Shown here: positions 1 through 8,436 of the stretch, in pieces
Layout of the letters: each line of letters starts with the position of its first letter
Numbering within the stretch: the first letter of the stretch is position 1
DNA from: an uncultured Celeribacter sp.
GTDB lineage: Bacteria > Pseudomonadota > Alphaproteobacteria > Rhodobacterales > Rhodobacteraceae
Direction: 5' to 3'
DNA: 64,000 bases
Assembly (NCBI RefSeq): GCF_963675965.1
Contig: NZ_OY780935.1
Location: 2,964,501 to 3,028,500, forward strand
Program-made: the position numbers and the translations under genes
The notes under the pieces: model-generated
The model's input: only the letters and a program-made list of their open reading frames with translations
What the model was told of the DNA's origin: nothing
Database searches by the model: none

Positions 1-654
1 TTCGGGATCAGCTTCATCATTCTGATGAACATCATGGGCGTGAACCTGTCTACCCTGGCAGTTCTGGGCGGGGCCATCGGTGTCGGCATCGGTTTCGGTT
101 TGCAACAGATTGCGTCGAACTTTATCTCGGGGGTGATCCTGCTGCTGGAAGGGCAGGCGACCGTGGGCGACTATGTTGAACTGGACGGTGGCGAGGCCGG
201 GACCATCGTCAAGATGACCGCGCGGGCCGCGATCCTTGAGACCTATGACGGCAAATGGATCGTGGTGCCGAACGAACATTTCATCACCACGCGGGTCGTG
301 AACTATTCCGACAGCGGGTCGGCCAACCGCTATGAGGCGCCGTTCTCCGTGTCCTATGACACAGACATCAATAAGGTGCCCGACATCATCGAAGCGGCCG
401 TAGCCAAGCTCGATTTCGTGCTTGAGGACCCGGATGGCCCGGATTGCGAATTGCGCGGCTTCGGGGACAGCGGGATCGATTTCTGTGTCGAGTTCTGGGT
501 CAACGGCATTGATGACGGCAGAAACAAGTTCACGCCTCAGGTCCTGTTCGCCATCTGGAACGCCCTTAAGGACAATGGTATCGAAATTCCCTATCCGCAC
601 CGTGTGGTGGAAATCAAAGGGTCGGGGGCCATCGCTGCAGGGCCGCTGGCCTGA
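1..654 (+). CDS. MscS-family mechanosensitive channel, 3' part only
   Basis: The reading frame is open from base 1, so the gene starts before the window; 217 codons are visible. The protein would be an inner-membrane small-conductance mechanosensitive channel that releases solutes on hypo-osmotic shock. The fragment begins in a hydrophobic segment followed by the glycine/alanine-rich pore helix, with the typical GFGLQQIASNF stretch. It continues into the cytoplasmic beta domain (VGDYVEL, then TIVKMTARAAIL and VVPNEHF), and ends with the alpha/beta C-terminal domain. These are the recognisable MscS signatures. The N-terminal membrane part, and so the subfamily (short MscS or a large MscK-like form), cannot be judged. 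An in-frame ATG lies at 25 but falls inside the membrane region and is not the true start. Confidence 0.9.
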   Translation, partial: FGISFIILMNIMGVNLSTLAVLGGAIGVGIGFGLQQIASNFISGVILLLEGQATVGDYVELDGGEAGTIVKMTARAAILETYDGKWIVVPNEHFITTRVVNYSDSGSANRYEAPFSVSYDTDINKVPDIIEAAVAKLDFVLEDPDGPDCELRGFGDSGIDFCVEFWVNGIDDGRNKFTPQVLFAIWNALKDNGIEIPYPHRVVEIKGSGAIAAGPLA

Positions 655-702
655 CAGGCGGTCTTCGGTCATCCGGTTTTCTGTCCCCGGCACAATTGCT
701 TT

Positions 703-737
703 GACACGGGCGGCGCTTTGGTCGTAAAGCCCGTGTC
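703..737 (+). terminator. stem-loop after the mscS gene, possible terminator
   Basis: GACACGGGC at 703-711 and GCCCGTGTC at 729-737 form a perfect 9-bp inverted repeat around a 17-nt loop, about 50 bases after the channel gene. No clear T run follows, so a Rho-independent terminator is uncertain. A regulatory hairpin in an argD leader is the alternative. The remaining bases up to argD at 945 hold no gene I can support. Confidence 0.4.
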
Positions 738-944
738 ATGAACACAGCTTTTGCATATCTCGTCGCCAGTCGACGCCGACGCACCTGAGCCGTCCAGACC
801 GCAATTGCGGTTGTTCATCCGTGTCTGTAGACACTTTTTGCGCCAAACCGGCGTTATCCCGCAGAAAATCCCCTCCCAACCGTTGACAGGCCCCCGGCTT
901 GACGCCACCCATGGGGCCTCTCATTCTCACAGGACCAGAAAGAC

Positions 945-2111
945 ATGATTTCTTCCGTTTTGCCGACCTATAACCGGGCACCGTTTTCCTTCGTCAAGGG
1001 CGAAGGCTCCTGGCTGACTGAGGCGGATGGACGACGCTTTCTGGATCTGGGCGCGGGGATCGCGGTGAACACGCTTGGCCATGCCAACCCGGAACTGGCG
1101 CAAGCGCTTAAGGATCAGGCCGACACGCTGTGGCACCTGTCCAACCTCTATCAGATCCCGCAGCAACAGGCGCTGGCGGACAAGCTGGTCGAACTGACCT
1201 TTGCCGACACATGTTTCTTTACCAACTCGGGCACGGAAACCGCCGAACTGGCGATCAAGATGGCGCGCAAATACTGGTATGAAAAAGGCGCGCCGGAAAA
1301 AATCGAGATCATCACCTTTGAGGGCTGTTTCCATGGCCGTTCGACCGGGGCGATTGCGGCCTCGGGGACCGAGAAAATGGTCAAAGGCTTTGGCCCGCTG
1401 ATGCCGGGGTTCGTCCATCTGCCCTTTGGCGACTGGGACGGCGTGGCCGAACATGTTGGCGATACCACCGCCGCGATTCTGATCGAGCCGGTGCAGGGCG
1501 AGGGCGGCATCCGCGTGGTGCCCGATCACGCGCTGAAAACCCTGCGGCAGATCGCCGATGAAAAGGGCTGCCTGCTGATCTTTGACGAGGTGCAATGTGG
1601 CGTCGCCCGCACCGGCAAGCTGTTTGCCCATGAGTACGCGGGGATCACCCCGGACATCATGATGGTCGCCAAGGGCATTGGTGGTGGCTTCCCGCTGGGG
1701 GCGCTTCTGGCGACAGAAGAGGCCGCCTCCGGCATGACCGCCGGCACGCATGGATCGACCTATGGCGGCAACCCGCTGGGCTGTGCTGTTGGGCTGAAGG
1801 TGCTCGACATCGTGACTGATCCGGCGTTTCTGGACGAGGTGGCCCGCAAAGGTGCCCTGTTGAGCCAGAAGCTATCGGCGCTGATCGATGCCCATCCCGA
1901 TGTGTTCGAAGCTGTGCGCGGCGAAGGGCTGATGCTCGGGCTGAAATGCAAAGTCGCCCCGGCGGATCTGGTTGCCAAAGGCTATGACGCCGGTGTGCTC
2001 ATGGTGCCCGCCGCTGACAATGTCGTGCGGCTCTTGCCCGCGCTGAACATCTCCGATGAAGATTTGACCGAAGCCGTCGCGCGGATTGATGCCGCTGCGT
2101 CCGCGCTTTGA
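945..2111 (+). CDS. argD: acetylornithine/succinylornithine aminotransferase
   Basis: This is a 388-residue class III aminotransferase, a cytosolic PLP enzyme that transfers the amino group of glutamate to N-acetylglutamate semialdehyde in arginine synthesis. Visible family features are the N-terminal NxLGHANPEL segment, the cofactor phosphate region TNSGTETAE near residue 95, FHGRS, the LIFDEVQCGVARTG stretch with the PLP-contacting Asp, and the Schiff-base lysine (K243) in VAKGIGGG. HGSTYGGNPL follows. The start ATG at 945 gives the usual family length. It is followed after 25 bases by argF on the same strand, so the two very probably form an arginine operon. A succinylornithine role (AstC) is possible in principle, but the argF neighbour argues for biosynthesis. 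Confidence 0.93.
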   Translation: MISSVLPTYNRAPFSFVKGEGSWLTEADGRRFLDLGAGIAVNTLGHANPELAQALKDQADTLWHLSNLYQIPQQQALADKLVELTFADTCFFTNSGTETAELAIKMARKYWYEKGAPEKIEIITFEGCFHGRSTGAIAASGTEKMVKGFGPLMPGFVHLPFGDWDGVAEHVGDTTAAILIEPVQGEGGIRVVPDHALKTLRQIADEKGCLLIFDEVQCGVARTGKLFAHEYAGITPDIMMVAKGIGGGFPLGALLATEEAASGMTAGTHGSTYGGNPLGCAVGLKVLDIVTDPAFLDEVARKGALLSQKLSALIDAHPDVFEAVRGEGLMLGLKCKVAPADLVAKGYDAGVLMVPAADNVVRLLPALNISDEDLTEAVARIDAAASAL

Positions 2112-2136
2112 CCCCATCAGACGAAAAGACAGGCTT

Positions 2137-3063
2137 ATGAACCACTTTCTTGATATCCACACCACCGCCGCCAAGGATCTGCACCGGATCATCGAAACGG
2201 CAAAGCTGACCAAAAACGCCCGTGCCGACAAGCCCAAGGCGGCTCTGGACGCCGAGCAGCCGCTCAAGGACAAGATGGTCGCGCTGATCTTTGAAAAGCC
2301 TTCGACCCGGACACGTGTGTCTTTTGACGTGGGCGTGCGCCAGATGGGCGGGCAGACCATGGTGCTCTCCGGGGCCGATATGCAGCTGGGGCACGGCGAA
2401 ACCATTGCCGACACGGCACGGGTTCTGTCGCGCTACGTCGATATGATCATGATCCGGACCTTTGAGGAACAGACGCTGCTTGAGATGGCGGAATATGCCT
2501 CGGTGCCGGTGATCAACGGCCTGACCAACCGCACCCACCCCTGCCAGATCATGGCCGATATTCTGACCTATGAGGAACATCGTGGCTCGATCAAGGGCAA
2601 GAAGGTGGTCTGGTGCGGCGATGGCAACAATGTCTGTGCCTCTTTCATCCATGCGGCCGGGCAGTTCGGGTTTGATCTGACCTTTGCCGGGCCGGAGCCG
2701 CTGGACCCGGAAATGGGCTTCGTCGAAGAGGCGCGTGCCAAAGGCTCTAACATCGAGATCACCCGCGATGCCGAGGCAGCGGTTGAGGGCGCGGATCTGA
2801 TCGTGACAGACACATGGGTGTCGATGCATGACCCGCAATCGGCCCGGGAACGCCGCCACAATCAGTTGCGCCCCTATCGGGTGGACCGCAAGCTGATGTC
2901 GCTGGCGCATCCGGACGCTCTGTTCATGCACTGCCTGCCCGCACATCGCGGTGATGAGGTTACCAACAATGTCATGGACGGCCCCCAGTCGGTGATCTTC
3001 GATGAGGCAGAGAACCGTCTGCACGCGCAAAAGGCAATCATGCGCTGGTGTGTCGAAGCCTGA
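2137..3063 (+). CDS. argF: ornithine carbamoyltransferase
   Basis: The 308-residue protein joins carbamoyl phosphate to ornithine, giving citrulline, in the cytosol. The carbamoyl-phosphate loop STRTR (residues 56-60), the HPCQ motif in the middle and the ornithine-side HCLPAHRG motif near the C terminus are all present, which separates it from aspartate carbamoyltransferase. The frame is open back to 2086 inside argD, but the ATG at 2137 gives the family N terminus (MNHFLDI). The 25-base gap from argD and a terminator-like hairpin at 3086-3120 suggest an argD-argF transcription unit. Confidence 0.95.
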   Translation: MNHFLDIHTTAAKDLHRIIETAKLTKNARADKPKAALDAEQPLKDKMVALIFEKPSTRTRVSFDVGVRQMGGQTMVLSGADMQLGHGETIADTARVLSRYVDMIMIRTFEEQTLLEMAEYASVPVINGLTNRTHPCQIMADILTYEEHRGSIKGKKVVWCGDGNNVCASFIHAAGQFGFDLTFAGPEPLDPEMGFVEEARAKGSNIEITRDAEAAVEGADLIVTDTWVSMHDPQSARERRHNQLRPYRVDRKLMSLAHPDALFMHCLPAHRGDEVTNNVMDGPQSVIFDEAENRLHAQKAIMRWCVEA

Positions 3064-3085
3064 GGGGCGCGACACGCGGAACATC

Positions 3086-3120
3086 AAAAAAAGGCGCGCC
3101 GGGGATCGGTACGCCTTTTT
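3086..3120 (+). terminator. Rho-independent terminator after argF
   Basis: An A-rich run followed by AAGGCG and later CGCCTTTTT forms a hairpin starting 23 bases after the argF stop, with a T run on the plus strand. The A run on the other side means it may also serve the convergent phosphate transporter gene. Confidence 0.7.
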
Positions 3121-3170
3121 CGTGAACTGACTGTGCTGCCGGACTGTGTTGTTTGTCCTTCAGAGGGGCT

Positions 3171-4646
3171 TCAGGCCAGAAGATGCGAGAGCAGGTAGAA
3201 CACCACGGCTGACAGCACGGCCGCGGCGGGTACCGTGACGATCCATGCCGCCACAATGGTCATAAAGTGGCTGCGGCGGACCAGCTTGCGGCGGTGCCGT
3301 TCTTCGGCGGCGATGCGTTTGATTTCCTTACGGGCGGCGGTCTCGCTGAGGCGCTTTTCATGGTACCATTCGCGGAAGAACCCGACGCCGAACACCCCGC
3401 CGACCGCGATGTGGGTCGAGGACACCGGTAGGCCTAGCCAGCTTGCGAGGATCACGGTGAAAGCGGCCGAGAGCGCCACGCAATAGGCGCGCATCGGGTT
3501 CAGTTTGGTGATCTGGCTGCCGACCATGCGGATCAGCTTCGGTCCGAACAGGATCAGACCAAAGGAGATCCCGAAGGCGCCAAGGACCATGACCCAGGTC
3601 GGGATGCTCACCGATCCTGCAAAAGAGCCGGAAGAATTTGCGTGTACGATGGCCGCCAGCGGCCCGACGGCATTGGCCACATCATTGGCGCCATGGGCAA
3701 AGGACAGCAGCGCGGCGGAAATGACCAAAGGCAGGCCAAACAGGGCCTTGAGAGACCGGTTGCGGTTTTCCAGACCTTCGGATTGGCGACGGACCAGCGG
3801 CGCAGAAGCGACATAGCTCAGGGCGCCGACGGCGGCCCCGATCATGAGTGCCGTCGGCAGGTCGATCGCGATGATCTTCTTGACCCCTTTCACCGCCAGA
3901 TAAGTGGTGAACGTGCCCATCATGATGCCGATCAGCACAGGCACCCAGCGGCGCGCGGCGGCAATTTTGTCGTCCTGATAGATGATGTTGGCTTTGATGA
4001 ACCACAGAAATGCGGCGGCGATGATCCCGCCAAGGAGCGGGGAAATCACCCAAGAAGTCGCGATCAGTCCCATCGAGGCCCAGTTGACCGAGGCAAAGCC
4101 CGCCGCAGCAACCCCCGCGCCCATGACGCCGCCCACCACCGAATGAGTGGTCGAGACCGGCGCGCCGATCCATGTCGCAAGATTGACCCAGAGGGCGGAG
4201 GACAAAAGGGCTGCCATCATCGCCCAGATAAAGATTTGCGTGTCGGCGACAGCCGCTGGATCGATGATGCCTTTGGAAATCGTCGAGACCACATCGCCCC
4301 CCGCCAGAAGCGCGCCCGCGCTTTCAAACAGGGCAGCGATCACGATGGCCCCGCCCATGGTCAGCGCGTTCGCGCCCACAGCAGGCCCCATGTTGTTGGC
4401 CACGTCGTTGGCCCCGATGTTGATCGCCATATAGGCGCCCAGGGCGGCGGCGGCGACCACAATGGCGGACCCGGGCTGGCCGCCAAAAATCATCGCAGCC
4501 GCCAGACCCGCAACAATGATAAAGGCCAAAGCGACCCCAAGGCCGACCATGGGGCGGGCGATATAGAGTGTGGCGATTTCAACCTGGCTGATGCGGTTCA
4601 GGTCTTTGTCCAGTGTCTTCCACTGTTTGCCCTTGGGCTCGCTCAT
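3171..4646 (-). CDS. inorganic phosphate transporter, PiT family
   Basis: This is a 491-residue polytopic inner-membrane protein of the low-affinity, cation-coupled phosphate transporter family. The two inverted PHO4 signature repeats are visible: GANDVANNMGPAVGANALT in the first half and GANDVANAVGPLAAI in the second. The STTHS and SSTHIAVGG stretches that pair with them are also present. Hydrophobic helices alternate along the full length, with a charged cytoplasmic loop near the C terminus (KRLSETAARKEIKR). ATG at 4646 is preferred because GGAG sits five bases upstream. The in-frame GTG at 4652 would leave no room for that site. There is no PhoU-like partner next to it. Confidence 0.93.
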   Translation of the reverse strand: MSEPKGKQWKTLDKDLNRISQVEIATLYIARPMVGLGVALAFIIVAGLAAAMIFGGQPGSAIVVAAAALGAYMAINIGANDVANNMGPAVGANALTMGGAIVIAALFESAGALLAGGDVVSTISKGIIDPAAVADTQIFIWAMMAALLSSALWVNLATWIGAPVSTTHSVVGGVMGAGVAAAGFASVNWASMGLIATSWVISPLLGGIIAAAFLWFIKANIIYQDDKIAAARRWVPVLIGIMMGTFTTYLAVKGVKKIIAIDLPTALMIGAAVGALSYVASAPLVRRQSEGLENRNRSLKALFGLPLVISAALLSFAHGANDVANAVGPLAAIVHANSSGSFAGSVSIPTWVMVLGAFGISFGLILFGPKLIRMVGSQITKLNPMRAYCVALSAAFTVILASWLGLPVSSTHIAVGGVFGVGFFREWYHEKRLSETAARKEIKRIAAEERHRRKLVRRSHFMTIVAAWIVTVPAAAVLSAVVFYLLSHLLA

Positions 4647-4767
4647 GCTCACTCCTTACCGCGCTGTCTGTCATGTATTTGTTACAAGCGGCGCAGCGCT
4701 ACCGCGCCCCGCCGATCATTTCAAGCTTTTCATGACACCAAAGACGAAGACCGCGCGCCGGGGTGGC

Positions 4768-5226
4768 TCAGAAGCTGCGCAAGAGGTCTTTCAGTTCCGG
4801 CTCGTCCACCAGCTCGGCTGCTCGCTCCGGGCTGACCCAGTTGCGTTTGCGTTCGCTGGCTTCGGGGAAGTCGTCCTCAAGACGGGCAACCTCGATCGGA
4901 TAAACGGAGGCTTCGACCGGTGCAGGCACACCGTTGTCGAGACGTTTGACATAGTGATAGAGGCCAACAGGTTTGTGCTTCACACGCGCCGGTTTGACGC
5001 CGGCTTCTTCCCAGGCTTCCTGGGCGGCGGTTTCGGCGCCATCCAGACCGTTGATCGGCCAGCCTTTGGGAATGATCCAGCGTCCGGTGCCCCGAGAGGT
5101 CACCAGCAGGACTTCCTTGCCGGATTTGGACGCGCGCCAGCACAAAGCAGCCGACTGAACGCGGTCGGGGCGGCGAATGAGAGGGTCGATAACACCCTCC
5201 CAAGCATTTTTAAAAAGAGTAACCAT
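4768..5226 (-). CDS. NUDIX hydrolase
   Basis: The 152-residue protein hydrolyses a nucleoside diphosphate linked to another group. WIIPKGWPINGLDGAETAAQ followed by EAWEEAGV is a Nudix box of the DIPP-like type, in which GW follows PKG; the usual Arg before the first Glu is Gln here. This subgroup often acts on diadenosine polyphosphates or diphosphoinositol polyphosphates, but the substrate cannot be told from sequence. It lies 121 bases upstream of the transporter gene on the same strand, so co-transcription with the phosphate transporter is possible. Confidence 0.85.
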   Translation of the reverse strand: MVTLFKNAWEGVIDPLIRRPDRVQSAALCWRASKSGKEVLLVTSRGTGRWIIPKGWPINGLDGAETAAQEAWEEAGVKPARVKHKPVGLYHYVKRLDNGVPAPVEASVYPIEVARLEDDFPEASERKRNWVSPERAAELVDEPELKDLLRSF

Positions 5227-5445
5227 GTGATGTGTGACGTGCCTGTAGCTTATTTCTGTATATACATAGTGGTCCTTTGTCAGTTTTGCAAGTTTTTCGA
5301 AAACTCAAGCCAAATTGACTGTTCTCCGGGATGAAATGGCTTGCCCTCGGGTGTGATCAGGATATCTGGAAAGGACAGCCCAAATCGTTTCCGCCCCGGG
5401 TCCTCCGGGCCGCATCGGAACGGATCGAAGGAGATCAGAACCACC

Positions 5446-6867
5446 ATGTCACAGGCTCGAATTGGCCTCGTCGGCCTTGGCGTCATGGGCGCCAACCTTA
5501 CCCTGAATATCGCAGAAAAGGGATTCCCGGTTGCGGTCTACAACCGGACCTCTTCGGTCACCGATGATTTCGTGGCGTCTGCTGGCGATCTGGCCGATCA
5601 ATTGGTGCCCACCAAAAGTTACGAAGATCTGGCGGCCGCGCTCACCACACCGCGCGCCGTGATCATCATGGTCAAGGCCGGTGGCCCGGTCGATGCTGTG
5701 ATCGATGCGCTGACCAAGGTGCTTGAACCGGGCGATATGATCATTGATGCGGGCAATGCGAATTTCCACGACACCCGCCGCCGCGAAGCCGCGCTGCGCG
5801 ACAAGGGGCTGAACTTTATCGGTATGGGGGTTTCTGGCGGTGAAGAGGGCGCACGTCATGGGCCTTCGATCATGGTGGGGGGCAACCCCGACAGCTATGC
5901 AGTAATCCGCGACATCATCGAGGCGATCTCCGCCAAACACGATGGCACCCCCTGTGCTGCGCATTTCGGTCCTGACGGGGCCGGGCATTTCGTCAAGACG
6001 GTGCACAATGGCATTGAATATGCTGATATGCAGATGATTGCCGAAGTCTATGGCATCCTGCGCGATGGTGCTGGTCGCAGTGCCGCTGAGATCGGCAAGG
6101 TGTTTGATGCCTGGGACAAAGGTCCGCTCAAATCCTATCTGGTCGAAATCTCGGGCCGCGTGCTGCAAGTGGCCGATCCCAAGACCGGGCGTCCGATTGT
6201 CGATGTCATCGTCGATCGCGCCGGGCAAAAAGGCACCGGACGCTGGACCGCCATCGAGGCGCTGGGCCTTGGGCAATCGCCCTCCACGATCGAGGCCGCC
6301 GTTGCAGCGCGCTCCTGGTCCTCGGAGAAAACCACCCGCGAGGCCGGACAATCGCTGTTCGCAGACCTGACCGTCGAGGCGGGGCCCGTGCCAGATGACA
6401 ACGATCTGGAAAAGGCGCTGCTGGCAGCCAAGATCATCGCCTATGATCAGGGGTTCAAGCTGCTGCTGGCGGCCTCGGACGAATATGACTGGGGGCTGGA
6501 TCTGGCTGCCTCAGCCGAAGTCTGGCGCGCAGGCTGCATCATCCGCTCGGCGCTGCTGGACGATATGGCGACCGCGATCCGTGCCGGGCTGCCCCATGGG
6601 CAACTGATCTTCGCCGAGAGCTTTGCAGGATACCTGCGCGAAGGGGCGCCTGCCTTGCGGCGCGTGGTGGCCTATGCGGCCTCGGCTGGTTTGCCGGTGC
6701 CGGCCTTCTCCAATGCGTTGGCCTATTTCGACACCATGCGGCAGGGTCGGGGCACTACCGATCTTGTGCAGGCCCAACGCGATTTCTTTGGTGCGCATGG
6801 GTTTGAACGCACCGATGGTGGTGCGGACCATCACGGGCCCTGGGGCGGATCCGTGGCGCACAGCTGA
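5446..6867 (+). CDS. gnd: NADP-dependent 6-phosphogluconate dehydrogenase (decarboxylating)
   Basis: The 473-residue cytosolic enzyme oxidises 6-phosphogluconate to ribulose 5-phosphate and CO2 in the oxidative pentose phosphate pathway. It has an N-terminal Rossmann fold with GLGVMGANL (residues 10-18), the MVSGGEEGARHGPSIM substrate loop (here with GVSGGEEG), the catalytic GHFVKTVHNGIEY segment near residue 185, and the C-terminal helical dimerisation domain. The length matches the family. ATG at 5446 is preceded by AAGGAG at 5428-5433. The frame is open further upstream, but that extension does not resemble the family. It is transcribed divergently from the Nudix gene across about 220 bases. 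Confidence 0.96.
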   Translation: MSQARIGLVGLGVMGANLTLNIAEKGFPVAVYNRTSSVTDDFVASAGDLADQLVPTKSYEDLAAALTTPRAVIIMVKAGGPVDAVIDALTKVLEPGDMIIDAGNANFHDTRRREAALRDKGLNFIGMGVSGGEEGARHGPSIMVGGNPDSYAVIRDIIEAISAKHDGTPCAAHFGPDGAGHFVKTVHNGIEYADMQMIAEVYGILRDGAGRSAAEIGKVFDAWDKGPLKSYLVEISGRVLQVADPKTGRPIVDVIVDRAGQKGTGRWTAIEALGLGQSPSTIEAAVAARSWSSEKTTREAGQSLFADLTVEAGPVPDDNDLEKALLAAKIIAYDQGFKLLLAASDEYDWGLDLAASAEVWRAGCIIRSALLDDMATAIRAGLPHGQLIFAESFAGYLREGAPALRRVVAYAASAGLPVPAFSNALAYFDTMRQGRGTTDLVQAQRDFFGAHGFERTDGGADHHGPWGGSVAHS

Positions 6868-6970
6868 GCGAGAATGTGATCGGCTGAACGGAACCCCGCT
6901 CTTGCGCAAGGGCTGGGTTTTGTGATTTGCAACGCCATATCCCGGTACAGATTTTGTCTGGCCGCCCCCC

Positions 6971-8413
6971 ATGTTGCAGGCGGAAATGAGCTTCGTCGTT
7001 TTTATCAACGGTCTGGTGATGGTGTTTTTCGCCGCCCTTATGGGGCTCGTTGCGCTGCTCTTTCCCGACACGGCGAAGATCTTTGAAGAGGCCGGGTTTT
7101 TGTTCGGGTTTCTTGGCGGTGCTCTGGCGCTGTCTGCCACGCCCCGCACCGAAGGCCTGCGTCCGCTGCACACGTTTCTGCTGACCTCATCGGTCTGGAT
7201 GGTCGCGGCGATCTGCGGTGCGGTGCCGCTGTATTTTTACAATCTGTCTATGACCGACGCTTTTTTCGAGGCCATGTCGGGGATTACCACCACTGGCTCG
7301 ACCGTCATGTCGGGCCTCGATGCGACGCCCCGTGGCATTATCTTGTGGCGGGCGATCCTGCAGGCCGTGGGTGGGGTCGGGTTTATCGTCACCGGGATCG
7401 CACTGTTGCCGATCCTCAAGGTCGGGGGAATGCAGCTGTTCCGGTCTGAGAGTTCGGAGACCGGCGAGCGGGAGCTGCGCAACGCTACCATGTTCGCCTC
7501 CGCCACACTGCAGATCTATTTCGCCCTCATTGTCATCTGTGGGGTGCTCTATCTGCTTGGCGGAATGTCGCCTTTTGACGCGGTAACCCATGCGCTCACC
7601 ACACTTTCGACCGGAGGGTATTCCGGGTATGACGCCTCTTTCGGGCATTTCCAAAGCAGTTTTTTGCAATGGACCTGCACCTGTTTCATGCTGGCCGGGG
7701 CTTTGCCGTTTTCGTGGTACATCCGCGGGCTGCGCCACCGGCGTTGGCGCTCGGAGCAGGTTGTTGCGATGCTCAAGGCACTGAGCGTCACCATCGCCGG
7801 GTTGTCGCTGTGGCTGATGCTGACGCGCGGAACCGATCCGCTGGATGCTCTGCGTCTGGTGGCCTTCAATGTGGTTTCGGTGGTTACGACCACGGGCTAC
7901 GCCACCACGGATTACACGCTGTGGGGGCCGTTTGCCGTGGCCGCCTTTCTGGTGCTCACGGCGGTGGGTGGATCGACAGGCTCAACCGCGGGCGGGGCTA
8001 AGGCCATGCGTTGGCTTGTCGCCGGACGCGCGCTGATCGCCCAGATCCGCCACAGCTACGCTCCGCATCGCGTCACATTTGTCAAATACGAAGGCCGTCC
8101 CGTGGCCCCGGACGCCCTGTCCGGTGTGATCGCCTTTTTCGTACTCTACGCGGCGACTTTCGGCGGGCTGTCGATCCTTTTGGCCTTTTTCGGGCTGGAT
8201 ATGGCAACAGCCACCTCAGGCGCTTTGACTGCGCTGGCCAATGTCGGGCCGGGAGTGGGCGACACCATCGGACCCGCGGGCAATTTCGCAACGCTCAACA
8301 CGCCGTCGAAACTGGCGCTGTCCTTTGGCATGTATCTGGGGCGGCTGGAGATGGCGACGGTTTATGCGTTGTTTGCGCCGCTGTTCTGGCGCGAGCTGAT
8401 TGCCTCGCGCTAA
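6971..8413 (+). CDS. TrkH-family potassium uptake protein
   Basis: This is an integral inner-membrane subunit of a Trk/Ktr potassium uptake system. Four pore repeats are recognisable, with selectivity-filter-like segments such as GITTTGSTVM, TLSTGGYSGYD, VTTTGYATTDY and ANVGPGVGDT separated by hydrophobic helices. The length (480 residues) fits TrkH. ATG at 6971 lacks an evident ribosome site. ATG at 6986, five codons later, has a purine-rich stretch just upstream and is a reasonable alternative. No trkA regulatory subunit gene is in the window, so its partner must be encoded elsewhere. Confidence 0.92.
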   Translation: MLQAEMSFVVFINGLVMVFFAALMGLVALLFPDTAKIFEEAGFLFGFLGGALALSATPRTEGLRPLHTFLLTSSVWMVAAICGAVPLYFYNLSMTDAFFEAMSGITTTGSTVMSGLDATPRGIILWRAILQAVGGVGFIVTGIALLPILKVGGMQLFRSESSETGERELRNATMFASATLQIYFALIVICGVLYLLGGMSPFDAVTHALTTLSTGGYSGYDASFGHFQSSFLQWTCTCFMLAGALPFSWYIRGLRHRRWRSEQVVAMLKALSVTIAGLSLWLMLTRGTDPLDALRLVAFNVVSVVTTTGYATTDYTLWGPFAVAAFLVLTAVGGSTGSTAGGAKAMRWLVAGRALIAQIRHSYAPHRVTFVKYEGRPVAPDALSGVIAFFVLYAATFGGLSILLAFFGLDMATATSGALTALANVGPGVGDTIGPAGNFATLNTPSKLALSFGMYLGRLEMATVYALFAPLFWRELIASR

Positions 8414-8436
8414 GGGGGCGTCTCGGGGCCGCGCCC

